DNA of 64,000 nt from assembly GCF_000422305.1 (NCBI RefSeq), contig NZ_AULN01000013.1, forward strand, positions 434,001 through 498,000, read 5' to 3'. Origin of the DNA: Luteimonas mephitis DSM 12574. GTDB lineage: Bacteria > Pseudomonadota > Gammaproteobacteria > Xanthomonadales > Xanthomonadaceae. The translations under genes and the position numbers were made by a program. The notes below the pieces were generated by a model. The model was not told the DNA's origin and searched no databases. It saw only the letters and a program-made list of their open reading frames with translations. Below, in pieces: positions 45,082-56,984 of this stretch. Position 1 is the stretch's first letter; every line of letters starts with the position of its first letter.

Positions 45082-46467
45082 ATGGCCGAACTGAAGGAAG
45101 CACGAGTCCCCGACATCGGCGGCTTCGACGACGTGCCGGTGATCGAGGTGCTGGTCGCGGTCGGCGACACGATCGCCTTGGACCAGGGGCTGGTGACGCT
45201 GGAATCGGCCAAGGCCACGATGGAAGTGCCATCGCCGTTCGCCGGCGTGGTCAGGGAACTCAAGGTCAAGATCGGCGACACTCTGTCCGAAGGCGCGGTC
45301 GTGGCGATGATCGAGGCCGCCGACGAGGCCGCCGCAAAGCCCGCAGCGGCAGCAGAACCGGCCGCGCCGCCCGAAGCAACGAAGGCCGCCGCGCCGCCCG
45401 CCAATCGCACCACCGAAACCGCGGCCAAGGTCGAGCCGGTGGCCGTCGCCGCACAGCGCGACAACATCGCGCGCGGCGACGTGGCCAAGTCGGGCGACGC
45501 GGTGCCGACGCCTGCGCGCCGGCTCGACGCCGATGGCCTGATGCCGGACAAGGTGCCCTACGCCAGCCCGGCGGTGCGCCTGTTCGCGCGCGAGCTCGGC
45601 GTGGACCTTGCGCGTGTGCAGGGCAGTGCGCGCGGCGGCCGCATCACGAAGGACGACGTGCAGCAGTTCGTCAAGGGCGCGCTGGCCGGCGGCGCGGCGG
45701 TCGCGGGCGGCGGTGGCCTGGACCTGCTGCCGTGGCCGAAGGTGGATTTCTCCCGCTTCGGCGAGATCGAGGTCAAGCCGCTGTCGAAGATCAGGAAGAT
45801 CTCCGGCGCCAACCTCGCCCGCAACTGGGCGATGATCCCGCACGTCACCCAGCACGACGATGCCGACGTCACCGGGCTCGAAGCGCTGCGCGTCGCGCTC
45901 AACAAGGAAGCGGCCGCGGACAAGAGCGGGGCGGGGGTCAAGCTCACCATGCTCGCCTTCCTGATGAAGGCCAGCGTGACCGCGCTGCAGAAGTACCCGG
46001 AATTCAACGCCTCGCTCGACGCCGGCGGCGAGAACCTCACGCTGAAGAAGTACTTCCACATCGGCTTCGCCGCCGACACGCCCAACGGGCTGGTGGTGCC
46101 GGTGGTGCGCGACTGCGACCGCAAGGGCGTGCTGGAGATCGCGCGCGAGACCGGCGAGCTGGCGTCGAAGGCGCGCGAAGGCAAGCTCGGCCCGGCCGAG
46201 ATGAGCGGCGGCTGCTTTTCGATCAGTTCGCTGGGCGGCATCGGCGGCACCGCGTTCACCCCGATCGTCAACGCGCCGGAAGTGGCGATCCTCGGCGTGT
46301 CGAAGTCGGCGATGAAGCCGGTCTGGAACGGCAAGGAATTCGAGCCGCGGCTGATCCTGCCGCTGTCGCTGTCCTACGACCACCGCGTCATCGACGGCGC
46401 GGCCGCGGCGCGCTTCACCGCGTACCTGGCGCAGCTGCTCGGCGACATGCGGCGCGCGCTGCTGTAG
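45082..46467 (+). CDS. aceF: dihydrolipoamide acetyltransferase (pyruvate dehydrogenase E2)
   Basis: A 461-residue E2 subunit with one N-terminal lipoyl domain (residues ~3-75; the lipoyl Lys lies in LESAKATMEV), an Ala/Pro-rich linker, an E1/E3-binding domain (VPYASPAVRLFARELGVDL) and the catalytic domain with SYDHRVIDGA (His434) near the C-terminus. Transfers acetyl groups to CoA. The E1 gene is not in the window. A CGGAG site precedes the ATG. It is followed, ten bases later, by an mscS gene and then lpd, so the pyruvate dehydrogenase E2 and E3 genes are separated by a channel gene. Confidence 0.95.
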   Translation: MAELKEARVPDIGGFDDVPVIEVLVAVGDTIALDQGLVTLESAKATMEVPSPFAGVVRELKVKIGDTLSEGAVVAMIEAADEAAAKPAAAAEPAAPPEATKAAAPPANRTTETAAKVEPVAVAAQRDNIARGDVAKSGDAVPTPARRLDADGLMPDKVPYASPAVRLFARELGVDLARVQGSARGGRITKDDVQQFVKGALAGGAAVAGGGGLDLLPWPKVDFSRFGEIEVKPLSKIRKISGANLARNWAMIPHVTQHDDADVTGLEALRVALNKEAAADKSGAGVKLTMLAFLMKASVTALQKYPEFNASLDAGGENLTLKKYFHIGFAADTPNGLVVPVVRDCDRKGVLEIARETGELASKAREGKLGPAEMSGGCFSISSLGGIGGTAFTPIVNAPEVAILGVSKSAMKPVWNGKEFEPRLILPLSLSYDHRVIDGAAAARFTAYLAQLLGDMRRALL

Positions 46468-46477
46468 GCGCTGGCCG

Positions 46478-47662
46478 ATGCTGGCGATGGTCGCCCAGGC
46501 TGCACCCGGCACCGCCGGCGAGCGGGTGCGCGACGCGGCCGGCGCCGCAGTGGACCGCGGCTGGAACGACCTGGGCACGGTGCTCGACTTCCACCTGCTG
46601 CGCACCTCCGGCCTGGACGTCACCGTCGGCGGGCTGATCGCCGCGGTGCTGGTGATCGGGCTGACCTGGCTGGTTTCCGCCCTGGTGCGACGCGCGGTGC
46701 GCCGGTTCGGCGATCGCCACGAAGGCGTGAACCGGGCCGCGCTGTACGCGGTGTCGCGTCTGATCCACTACGTCCTGCTGCTCGCCGGCATCCTGCTGGC
46801 CATGGACTTTGCCGGGATATCGCTGGGCAAGTTCGCGCTGTTCGCCAGCGCGGTGGGCGTGGGCCTGGGCTTCGGCCTGCAGGCGATCTTCGGCAACTTC
46901 ATCGCGGGCCTGGTGCTGCTGTTCGACCGATCGCTGAAGGTCGGCGACTTTGTCGAGCTCGACAACGACACCCGCGGCACCGTGCACGCGATCAACATCC
47001 GCGCCACCCGCATCATCACCAACGACAACATCGGCGTGCTGGTGCCGAACTCCGAGTTCGTCAACGGCCGCGTCGTCAACTGGACCCACCGCAGCGTCAA
47101 CCGCCGCATCCGGGTGCCATTTCGGGTCGCATTCGGCGTCGACAAGGAACTGGTCAAGAAGGCCGCGCTGGAAGCCGCAGCGCGGGTGCCGTTCACGCTC
47201 GCCATCGAGGGCGAGCAGCGTCCGCAGGTGTGGCTGGTGAACTACGGCGAGAGCGGCGTGGAGTTCCTGCTGGTGGTGTGGCTGACCGGTGCCGCGGCGC
47301 GGCGCAACGTTGCGATCCAGGCCGCCTACCTGTGGGAGCTGGACAGCTCGCTGAAGGAGCACGGCATCGAGGTGCCGGTGCCGCAGCGCGACCTGCGCAT
47401 GCGCTCGGCCTTCGGCCTGGAAGGCGAGCGCGCGATGCAGCGCCTGCTGCACGAACGCGTCGAGCCCGAGCCCGTCGCCACCGGGCCCGAGGCGGTGGCT
47501 CCCGCCGAGCGCCTGGCATTGGCCGGCAACGATGCCTCCGAAGACACCCAGCGCCGCATCGCCGAAGACGAGGCGATGCGCCTGCAGGCCGAACGTGAAG
47601 CGGCCCTTTCCCCACAATCCAAGGCCGGCCACGCGCACGGCCGCCAGTCCCACGAGGAGTAA
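46478..47662 (+). CDS. MscS-family mechanosensitive channel
   Basis: A 394-residue membrane protein. Three or four helices at residues ~50-165 end with the pore helix ASAVGVGLGFGLQAIFGNFIAG, the MscS TM3 pattern. The cytoplasmic beta domain follows, with VGDFVELDNDTRGTVHAINI and VLVPNSEFVNGRVVNWTH, characteristic of MscS. The C-terminal ~65 residues are acidic and disordered. It lies tightly between aceF and lpd (10 and 4 bases), so it is co-transcribed with pyruvate dehydrogenase genes; the reason is unknown. Confidence 0.92.
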   Translation: MLAMVAQAAPGTAGERVRDAAGAAVDRGWNDLGTVLDFHLLRTSGLDVTVGGLIAAVLVIGLTWLVSALVRRAVRRFGDRHEGVNRAALYAVSRLIHYVLLLAGILLAMDFAGISLGKFALFASAVGVGLGFGLQAIFGNFIAGLVLLFDRSLKVGDFVELDNDTRGTVHAINIRATRIITNDNIGVLVPNSEFVNGRVVNWTHRSVNRRIRVPFRVAFGVDKELVKKAALEAAARVPFTLAIEGEQRPQVWLVNYGESGVEFLLVVWLTGAAARRNVAIQAAYLWELDSSLKEHGIEVPVPQRDLRMRSAFGLEGERAMQRLLHERVEPEPVATGPEAVAPAERLALAGNDASEDTQRRIAEDEAMRLQAEREAALSPQSKAGHAHGRQSHEE

Positions 47663-47666
47663 CGAC

Positions 47667-49523
47667 ATGGCGACGCTCGAAGTGAAGGTTCCCGATATCG
47701 GCGGATTCGACGACGTGCCGGTGATCGAGGTGCTGGTCGCGGTCGGCGACACGATTGCCAGGGACCAGGGGCTGGTGACGCTGGAGTCGGCCAAGGCGAC
47801 GATGGAAGTGCCGTCGCCGGTGGCGGGCGTGGTGAAGGAGTTGCGCGTGAAACTCGGCGACGCGCTGTCGGAAGGCAGCGTGGTGGCGGTGGTGGAAACG
47901 CAGGACGCCGCGGGCGCCGATGCAAGTCCTTCCCCCGAGGCTTCGGCGAATGCGAAACAGGCACCGATCCCGCCAGCGGCAGGGGGAAGTGCGCGCAGCG
48001 TGCCGGGCGAGGGTGCGGCTACGGAAGCCGGGCCCTCGCCCGCAAGCGAAAAGGCCGGCGGCAACGCCGCGCCGGCCCCGCAGGCCGCGGCAGCCACCGG
48101 TCGCAAGCCCGACATCGAATGCGCCGTCGTCGTGCTCGGCGCCGGCCCCGGCGGCTACACGGCCGCGTTCCGCGCCGCCGACCTCGGCCTCGACACGGTG
48201 ATGATCGAACGCTACCCGAAGCTCGGCGGCGTCTGCCTCAACGTCGGCTGCATTCCATCCAAGGCGCTGCTGCACGCGGCGGCGGTGATCGACGAGGCGC
48301 GGCACGCGACCGACTACGGCGTCGACTTCGGCAAGCCGAAGATCGCGCTCGACAAGCTGCGCGGCTACAAGGACAAGGTGGTCGGCCAGCTGACCGGCGG
48401 CCTGGCCGCGATGTCGAAGCAGCGCAAGGTGCGGGTGGCGACCGGGCACGCGAAGTTCGTGTCCGCCAACGAGATCGAGCTCGCCGGCGACGACGGCAAG
48501 ACGCAGCTGCTGAAGTTCGGGCAGTGCATCATCGCCGCCGGTTCGCAGGCGATGAAGCTGCCCGGCTTCCCGTGGGACGACCCGCGGATCATGGACTCGA
48601 CCGATGCGCTCGAACTGGCCGACGTTCCGAAGAAGCTGCTGGTCGTTGGCGGCGGCATCATCGGCCTGGAAATGGCGACGGTGTACAAGGCGCTCGGCAG
48701 CGAGGTCACGGTGGTCGAACTGGCCACGCAGCTGATGCCCGGCGCCGATCCCGACCTGGTCAGGCCGCTCGCCGACCGCCTGAAGAAGCAGGGCGTGGCC
48801 GTGCACCTGGAGACCAAGGTGGTCGAGGCCAAGGCGGGCAAGGCCGGCATTGCCTGCAGCTTCGACGGCAAGAGCATTCCTGATACCAAGACCTTCGACC
48901 GCGTGCTGGTCGCGGTCGGGCGGGTGCCCAACGGCGACAAGCTCGACGCACAGAAGGCCGGCGTGCGCGTCACCGGGCGCGGCTTCATCGAGGTCGACGC
49001 GCAGATGCGCACCAACGTGCCGCACATCTTCGCCATCGGCGACCTCGTCGGTCAGCCGATGCTGGCGCACAAGGCGACGCACGAGGGCAAGCTCGCGGCG
49101 GAAGTCGCGGCGGGAGAAAAAAGGGAGTGGGTGGCGCGGGTGATCCCGAGCGTGGCCTACACCGATCCGGAGATCGCCTGGGTCGGCGTCACCGAAACCG
49201 AGGCGAAGGCCAAGGGGCTGAAGGTGGGCGTGGGCAAGTTCCCGTGGGCCGCCTCGGGCCGCGCGATCGGCCTGGGCCGGACCGAGGGCTTCACCAAGCT
49301 GGTGTTCGACGAGGCCACGCAGCGCATCATCGGTGCCGGCATCGTCGGCGTGCACGCCGGCGACCTGATCGCCGAGGCGGCGCTCGCGATCGAGATGGGC
49401 TGCGAGGTCGCCGACATCGGCCACACCATCCATCCGCACCCGACCCTCAGCGAGTCGGTGGGCATGGCGGCCGAAGTCTACGACGGCACCATCACCGACC
49501 TGTATATCCCGAAGAAGAAGTGA
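47667..49523 (+). CDS. lpd: dihydrolipoamide dehydrogenase (E3) with N-terminal lipoyl domain
   Basis: A 618-residue E3. Residues ~3-77 form a lipoyl domain almost identical to that of aceF, then a long Ala/Pro linker (~80-148), then the flavoprotein with VLGAGPGGYTAAFRA (FAD), GGVCLNVGCIPSK (redox disulfide), VGGGIIGLEMATVY (NAD) and the C-terminal IHPHPTLSESVGM (His-Glu base). Oxidises dihydrolipoamide in pyruvate dehydrogenase. GAGGAG precedes the start. A strong terminator follows. Lipoyl-fused E3 is known in Xanthomonas and Neisseria. Confidence 0.95.
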   Translation: MATLEVKVPDIGGFDDVPVIEVLVAVGDTIARDQGLVTLESAKATMEVPSPVAGVVKELRVKLGDALSEGSVVAVVETQDAAGADASPSPEASANAKQAPIPPAAGGSARSVPGEGAATEAGPSPASEKAGGNAAPAPQAAAATGRKPDIECAVVVLGAGPGGYTAAFRAADLGLDTVMIERYPKLGGVCLNVGCIPSKALLHAAAVIDEARHATDYGVDFGKPKIALDKLRGYKDKVVGQLTGGLAAMSKQRKVRVATGHAKFVSANEIELAGDDGKTQLLKFGQCIIAAGSQAMKLPGFPWDDPRIMDSTDALELADVPKKLLVVGGGIIGLEMATVYKALGSEVTVVELATQLMPGADPDLVRPLADRLKKQGVAVHLETKVVEAKAGKAGIACSFDGKSIPDTKTFDRVLVAVGRVPNGDKLDAQKAGVRVTGRGFIEVDAQMRTNVPHIFAIGDLVGQPMLAHKATHEGKLAAEVAAGEKREWVARVIPSVAYTDPEIAWVGVTETEAKAKGLKVGVGKFPWAASGRAIGLGRTEGFTKLVFDEATQRIIGAGIVGVHAGDLIAEAALAIEMGCEVADIGHTIHPHPTLSESVGMAAEVYDGTITDLYIPKKK

Positions 49524-49540
49524 TCGCAGCTTCCAAAGAA

Positions 49541-49569
49541 GCCCCCGCATTGTCGGGGGCTTTCTTTCA
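49541..49569 (+). terminator. intrinsic terminator after lpd
   Basis: GCCCCCG and CGGGGGC form a seven-bp stem around CATTGT, followed by TTTCTTTC. It ends the aceF-mscS-lpd transcript. Confidence 0.88.
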
Positions 49570-49887
49570 CTGCCCTGCAGCGACGCTGGACAAGCGTCGT
49601 CATTTCCGCAAAGGCGAAGATCCAACGGCACCAGCCCGTTGAAAGACAAGGCCGCTGGGTTGATCGGCCCTTCAGCTGGTGAAGAGCGCTCCGGCCTTCG
49701 TGGAAACGGCGAGCAAGGGCGGCTCGACCCGCGTTGCCCTGGCGTGGCTCCTGTTTCCTGCCCGATTGCACGCGTTGCCGTGACCTGACGGGTCGCGACG
49801 CGGCCGGCAGGATCGAAGGCTTGCCGGAAAGCGGGAACCCTGTCTTGCGCTTGCTTGCAGAACCACGGTGCAAGCTGGAACGCGGGT

Positions 49888-49971
49888 GCGAGCGCCCCTG
49901 GATGCGAAATCAAGGGGGAGGCGTCGGCCGTCGGCCGGCGCCGGAGGACATTCGCATCCAGGGGCGCTCGC
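49888..49971. repeat. perfect 21-bp inverted repeat
   Basis: Arms 49888-49908 and 49951-49971 are exactly complementary and begin GCGAGCGCCCCTGGATGCG. The 42-base spacer itself is palindrome-rich (GGCCGTCGGCC). No gene is present. Similar in style to the other interspersed palindromes but a distinct sequence. Confidence 0.85.
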
Positions 49972-50198
49972 AGCCGGCGCCACCCGCCTCCCGACTGCAG
50001 CGCCTTATCTTGAGTCGAAGAAGAACCTTTCCTTCTCCCAGGACTGTGCAGTCACGCAACCCGATCGCGCGGCCGCGCAGCACGGCCGGCGCATCGAACT
50101 GTGACGCGCGCCGGGCAGCCACGGGTTTGCCCCAGATGCCGCGATGTCGCCGCGGCCGGTATCCAGTCGGTACAGGGGATATCCAGGGAGAGAGCTAG

Positions 50199-52121
50199 AT
50201 GAAGCATGTGATCTGGACGGCGTTGGCATTGGCCTGCGCGACGGTCAGCACGACAGCGGTCGCGGGCGACGCCCACGGCACGACGGCCGACGAAGCCAGG
50301 GCGCTGGCCGAAACCGGTGCCACCGGCGATTTCGCACGGAGCCTGCAGGCGCAGGAAAAACGCCTGCAAGCCGAGCGGTCGTACTATCCGGCGATGTTCC
50401 GTGCCGCCTACGCGCGCTATCCGCGCATTCCCGCCGGCGCGCTCGAAGCGCTGGCGTACAGCCAGAGCCGTTGGCACCAGCTGCGGCCCGATCGCAACGG
50501 CGAGCCGACGCATGGCGACATGCCGCGCGCCTGGGGCGTGATGGGCCTGTATGCCGGCGATGGTTTCGCCGACCAGGTGGGCGAAGCCGCCGCGCTGCTG
50601 GGCACCACGCCCGAACAGGTCAAGCACAGCCCGTCCACCAACATCCTTGCCGCGGCGGTGTTGCTCGATCGCGAACTGCGCGGCAGCGCGCGTGACGACG
50701 AAGCCCTGGCGCAGGCGCTGCAGCGCTACGCCGGCTTCGGCGAAAGCCCAGGAGCCACCGTCGGCGCCGTGGATGCGTATGCCCGCGAGAGCTTCGCGTT
50801 CGACGTGCTGCTGGGCATGGATCGCGGGGTCAACGACAACGGCATCCGCGTGCCCGAGCGCGCGGTGCAGTGGGAACGGGCATTCCCCGCGGACACGCTG
50901 GCCAGGTTGAACGCGCCGCTGGTACGGCTGGACCTGGATCGGGACACGGTGGAAGCCGAAGCGTTCGCGATCGATCCGCGCTCCGAACAGCTGGTCACGC
51001 GGCAGGCCGCGGGCAACGCGGTCGCAGGAAACGGCATCGCAGGCGCAGGCAGCGTCCAGTCGCTGGCGACGGTGGACTTCCCCGGCGCGCGCTGGGTGAC
51101 ATCGCCCAACTATTCCTCGCGCGGCGGCACGGCGGTGCGCGAGGTCGCCATCCACACCATGCAGGGCAGTTACGCCGGTTCGATCTCGTGGTTCCAGAAG
51201 GCCAGCGCCGGGGTCAGCGCGCACTACCTGATCCGCAGCTCCGACGGCCAGGTCACGCAGATGGTGCGCGAAAGCCAGAAGGCCTGGCACGTGCGTTCGC
51301 ACAACCCGCACTCGATCGGCATCGAGCACGAGGGCTACATCAGCAACCCCGACTGGTACACCACCGCGATGTACAACGCCTCGGCGGCGATCACGCGCCA
51401 GTCGTGCGCGCGCTACGCCGGCATCGTCTGCACCCGGGCGATGAAGACCTACACGTCGGCTGACCTGAGCGACTCGAGCTACGACATCCTCGGCCACCAG
51501 AACCTCACCGACAACTCGCACACCGACCCGGGCAAGTACTGGAACTGGTCGAAGTACTACGGCCTGATCAACCCCGGCTCCGGCGGCACGACCAAGATTC
51601 TCGACAGCTTCGAGAGCAGCGTCGGCCACTTCGTGACCAGCCCGGCGTACTCGGGCAGCACCACCGGCATCTCCACCGCATCCACCGCTGCGCGCAACTG
51701 CAGCATCCGCCACGGCGGTTCGTGCTCGCTGCAGGTGCGGCTGGTGGACAACACGTCCTCGTCGGCCTCGTGGGCGGTGCGCCTGCTCTCGGGCAGCGGC
51801 AACCCCGGCAGCAACACCGCGCTGTCGCGCAACGGCCGGGTCGGGTTCTGGGTGTTCGTCGCCGGCAGCGGCATGAGCGTGGCGGTCGGCATCGACGACA
51901 GCGACGGCACCGAGCGCTCGACATCCAAGGCGGTCCCCGCCAACAAGTGGACCTACGTGGAATGGAAGCTGTCCGACGCAGCGCAGTGGAACGCCTGGGC
52001 CGGCAACAGCAACGGCGCGATCACCGCGTCGACGGTGAAGCTCGACGCGATCTGGTTCCTGCACGCCAACACCAGCTACACCGTCAACGCCTACGTGGAC
52101 GACGTGCAGCTGCGCAACTGA
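50199..52121 (+). CDS. secreted N-acetylmuramoyl-L-alanine amidase, three-domain
   Basis: A 640-residue exported enzyme with a signal peptide (HVIWTALALACATVSTTAVAG). The N-terminal domain (residues ~45-230) looks lysozyme- or transglycosylase-like (YYPAMFRAAYARYPRIPAGAL, then AYSQSRWHQ). The central domain (residues ~290-455) is an amidase_2: REVAIHTMQGSYAGS (first zinc His), SIGIEHEGY and ILGHQNLT...HTDPGKYWNW (second His and Asp). The C-terminal ~165 residues form a beta-sandwich domain that may bind carbohydrate. Fits the lytic lifestyle of Lysobacter relatives. GGGAGAG precedes the ATG. Confidence 0.85.
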   Translation: MKHVIWTALALACATVSTTAVAGDAHGTTADEARALAETGATGDFARSLQAQEKRLQAERSYYPAMFRAAYARYPRIPAGALEALAYSQSRWHQLRPDRNGEPTHGDMPRAWGVMGLYAGDGFADQVGEAAALLGTTPEQVKHSPSTNILAAAVLLDRELRGSARDDEALAQALQRYAGFGESPGATVGAVDAYARESFAFDVLLGMDRGVNDNGIRVPERAVQWERAFPADTLARLNAPLVRLDLDRDTVEAEAFAIDPRSEQLVTRQAAGNAVAGNGIAGAGSVQSLATVDFPGARWVTSPNYSSRGGTAVREVAIHTMQGSYAGSISWFQKASAGVSAHYLIRSSDGQVTQMVRESQKAWHVRSHNPHSIGIEHEGYISNPDWYTTAMYNASAAITRQSCARYAGIVCTRAMKTYTSADLSDSSYDILGHQNLTDNSHTDPGKYWNWSKYYGLINPGSGGTTKILDSFESSVGHFVTSPAYSGSTTGISTASTAARNCSIRHGGSCSLQVRLVDNTSSSASWAVRLLSGSGNPGSNTALSRNGRVGFWVFVAGSGMSVAVGIDDSDGTERSTSKAVPANKWTYVEWKLSDAAQWNAWAGNSNGAITASTVKLDAIWFLHANTSYTVNAYVDDVQLRN

Positions 52122-52128
52122 GTGGCAA

Positions 52129-52158
52129 CGCCGGCGCCCCGACGACGGGGCGCCGGCG
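52129..52158 (+). terminator. perfect GC hairpin after amidase gene
   Basis: CGCCGGCGCCCCG and CGGGGCGCCGGCG pair over 13 bp around ACGA, eight bases after the amidase stop. No T run follows, so the terminator function is likely but Rho assistance may be needed. Confidence 0.6.
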
Positions 52159-52388
52159 GTCTCCCGGCACTGGTCCGTGAGTCCGGAGCCGGGCCGCGAA
52201 AGCGGGCAAAAGGAAGCCCCGGCCATGGAGAGAACCGGGGCTTCGGGGCCTGCAGCGGATCCGACGAGGAATGGGGACACAGGCCTCGCGATCATTGACC
52301 CTGCCCGCCGCGAAAGGTTCCTTCGGCCGGGCGGGTCCGGCAGGCCGGGACGCACGCGTGGAAGCCGCCGAATCGGGGCTTCCGGCGG

Positions 52389-52418
52389 TTGCCGCCCAAA
52401 TCCGGCCCCTGCTATACT
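52389..52418 (+). promoter_or_regulatory. sigma-70 promoter of the atp operon with extended -10
   Basis: TTGCCG (52389-52394), an 18-base spacer, and TATACT (52413-52418), preceded by TGC, which makes the extended -10 form TGCTATACT. It lies about 85 bases before the atpI start at 52503. No other promoter of this quality was seen in the window. Confidence 0.75.
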
Positions 52419-52497
52419 TCTGCGGCTTCGCAGGAGGGATTTGCACAGGGCAGATCATGCGGCCCTCCGCGGCAAGTCCCACAAGCTGAACAGGTGA

Positions 52498-53775
<1,278 letters not shown>

Positions 53776-53815
53776 GCCGGCGGCGCCACCGCTTACGTTT
53801 TTCCCATCCACCTGA

Positions 53816-54124
<309 letters not shown>

Positions 54125-54196
54125 CCGCCGCGCTGACCAGGCAAGCGATTCAGGCACAGCCGGCGGCAAGGCCGCCGGCACCAGGAGCACAGCACC

Positions 54197-54682
54197 ATGC
54201 TACCCAACCTCACTTTGATCATTCAGGGCATCGCGTTCTTCGCGGTCGCCTGGCTGGTGATGAAATTCGGCTGGCCGTACATCATCGCGGCCATCGAAGA
54301 GCGCCAGCAGAAGATCGCGGAAGGCCTCGCCGCGGCTGACAACAGCCAGAAGGCGCTGGCCCAGGCGCAGGACCAGATCAACGAAGAGTTGAAGCAGGCC
54401 CGCGCCAAGGCCAACGAGATCATCGAGCAGGCCCACCAGCGCGCCAACCAGATCGTCGATGCGGCCAAGACCGAGGCGGTCGCCGAGGGCACGCGCCAGA
54501 AGGCGCTGGCCGAAAGCGAGATCGCCGCTGCGTCCAACCGCGCCCGCGAGGACCTGCGCAAGCAGGTGTCCGCTCTGGCGGTGACCGGCGCCGAGAAGCT
54601 GCTGCACCGCGAGATCGACGCCAGCGCCCACAAGGTGCTGCTCGACGAGCTCGCCGCCCAGCTGTCGTCCGAAGCGGCCTGA
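54197..54682 (+). CDS. atpF: ATP synthase Fo subunit b
   Basis: A 161-residue stator protein with one N-terminal membrane helix ([18 protein letters not shown]) and a long charged coiled coil (residues ~35-150), as in AtpF. Connects the membrane motor to F1 via atpH. The ATG at 54197 follows GGAGCAC. Length is typical. Confidence 0.95.
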   Translation: MLPNLTLIIQGIAFFAVAWLVMKFGWPYIIAAIEERQQKIAEGLAAADNSQKALAQAQDQINEELKQARAKANEIIEQAHQRANQIVDAAKTEAVAEGTRQKALAESEIAAASNRAREDLRKQVSALAVTGAEKLLHREIDASAHKVLLDELAAQLSSEAA

Positions 54683-54685
54683 TCG

Positions 54686-55213
54686 ATGAGCCAGGCCCTC
54701 ACCCTCGCCCGTCCCTACGCCCGCGCCGCGTTCTCCATCGCGCGCGACGAAGGCAGGTTCGCGGACTGGTCCGGCGCGCTCGGCTTCGCCGCGCGCGTGG
54801 CGGCCGACCCGCAGGTCGCCGGCCTGCTCGGCAACCCGCGGCTGGCCGACGCCGATGCGGTGGCGCTGCTGTCCCCTGACGGCGCGCCGCCGCTGTTCGG
54901 TGACTTCCTCGCGCTGCTGGCGGACAACCGCCGCCTCGTGCTGCTGCCGGAAATCGCCGGCCTGTACGAGGACCTGCGCGCCGAGGCCGAGCGCGTGGTC
55001 AAGGCGCGGGTGACGTCGGCGACGGCGCTTCCGGCCGGCGAGCTCGACACCATCAAGGCCGCGCTGAAGAAGCGCTTCGGCCGTGAGGTCGAGGTCGAGT
55101 CGGCGGTCGACGCATCGCTGATCGGCGGCGCGGTGATCGACGCCGGCGACGTGGTCATCGACGGCTCGCTCAAGGGCAAGCTCGAACGCCTGCAGGCCGC
55201 TCTCGCAAGTTGA
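54686..55213 (+). CDS. atpH: ATP synthase F1 subunit delta
   Basis: A 175-residue protein with the N-terminal six-helix bundle ([21 protein letters not shown]) and the C-terminal [30 protein letters not shown], the end common to delta subunits. Anchors the stator to the top of F1. Starts four bases after atpF. A palindromic repeat follows before atpA. Confidence 0.95.
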   Translation: MSQALTLARPYARAAFSIARDEGRFADWSGALGFAARVAADPQVAGLLGNPRLADADAVALLSPDGAPPLFGDFLALLADNRRLVLLPEIAGLYEDLRAEAERVVKARVTSATALPAGELDTIKAALKKRFGREVEVESAVDASLIGGAVIDAGDVVIDGSLKGKLERLQAALAS

Positions 55214-55221
55214 TTCGAATC

Positions 55222-55286
55222 GTGGGCGGGCCCCGTTGGCCCGCCGCAATGCAAACCGTGATGGCGGGCCTGGGCCCGCCCTACAG
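55222..55286. repeat. GGCGGGCC inverted repeat between atpH and atpA
   Basis: Two copies of GGCGGGCC...GGCCCGCC in the 82-base gap: one around 55224-55245 and one at 55263-55281 with CTACA after it. Each can form a hairpin and the two can pair. It lies between atpH and atpA and does not disturb the reading frames. Confidence 0.75.
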
Positions 55287-55295
55287 GAAACAGCA

Positions 55296-56861
<1,566 letters not shown>

Positions 56862-56874
56862 GCCAGCGGGGTCA

Positions 56875-56964
56875 GGGATTCGGAACTAGGGATTCGTAAC
56901 AGCAGGGCAACGTGACGGGCAGGAATTCGCTTTTGCGAATCCCGAATCCCGAATCACCAATCCC
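56875..56964. repeat. GGGATTC heptamer arms between atpA and atpG
   Basis: A GGGATTC-based arm (56875-56896, containing GGGATTCGGAACTAGGG) and an inverted arm of GAATCCC units (56935-56964). They form an imperfect long hairpin. The same unit recurs between atpD and atpC and after atpC. Confidence 0.8.
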
Positions 56965-56984
56965 GGCGAGCGGAGCGAGCACAG

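Larger units (their letters stand above)
49524..50198. other. long intergenic region with inverted repeats
   Basis: About 675 bases between lpd and the secreted amidase gene. It begins with the lpd terminator and holds a perfect 21-bp inverted repeat at 49888-49971. I see no gene with a good ribosome binding site or known domain in it. It presumably carries the promoter of the amidase gene, which I could not place. Confidence 0.5.
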
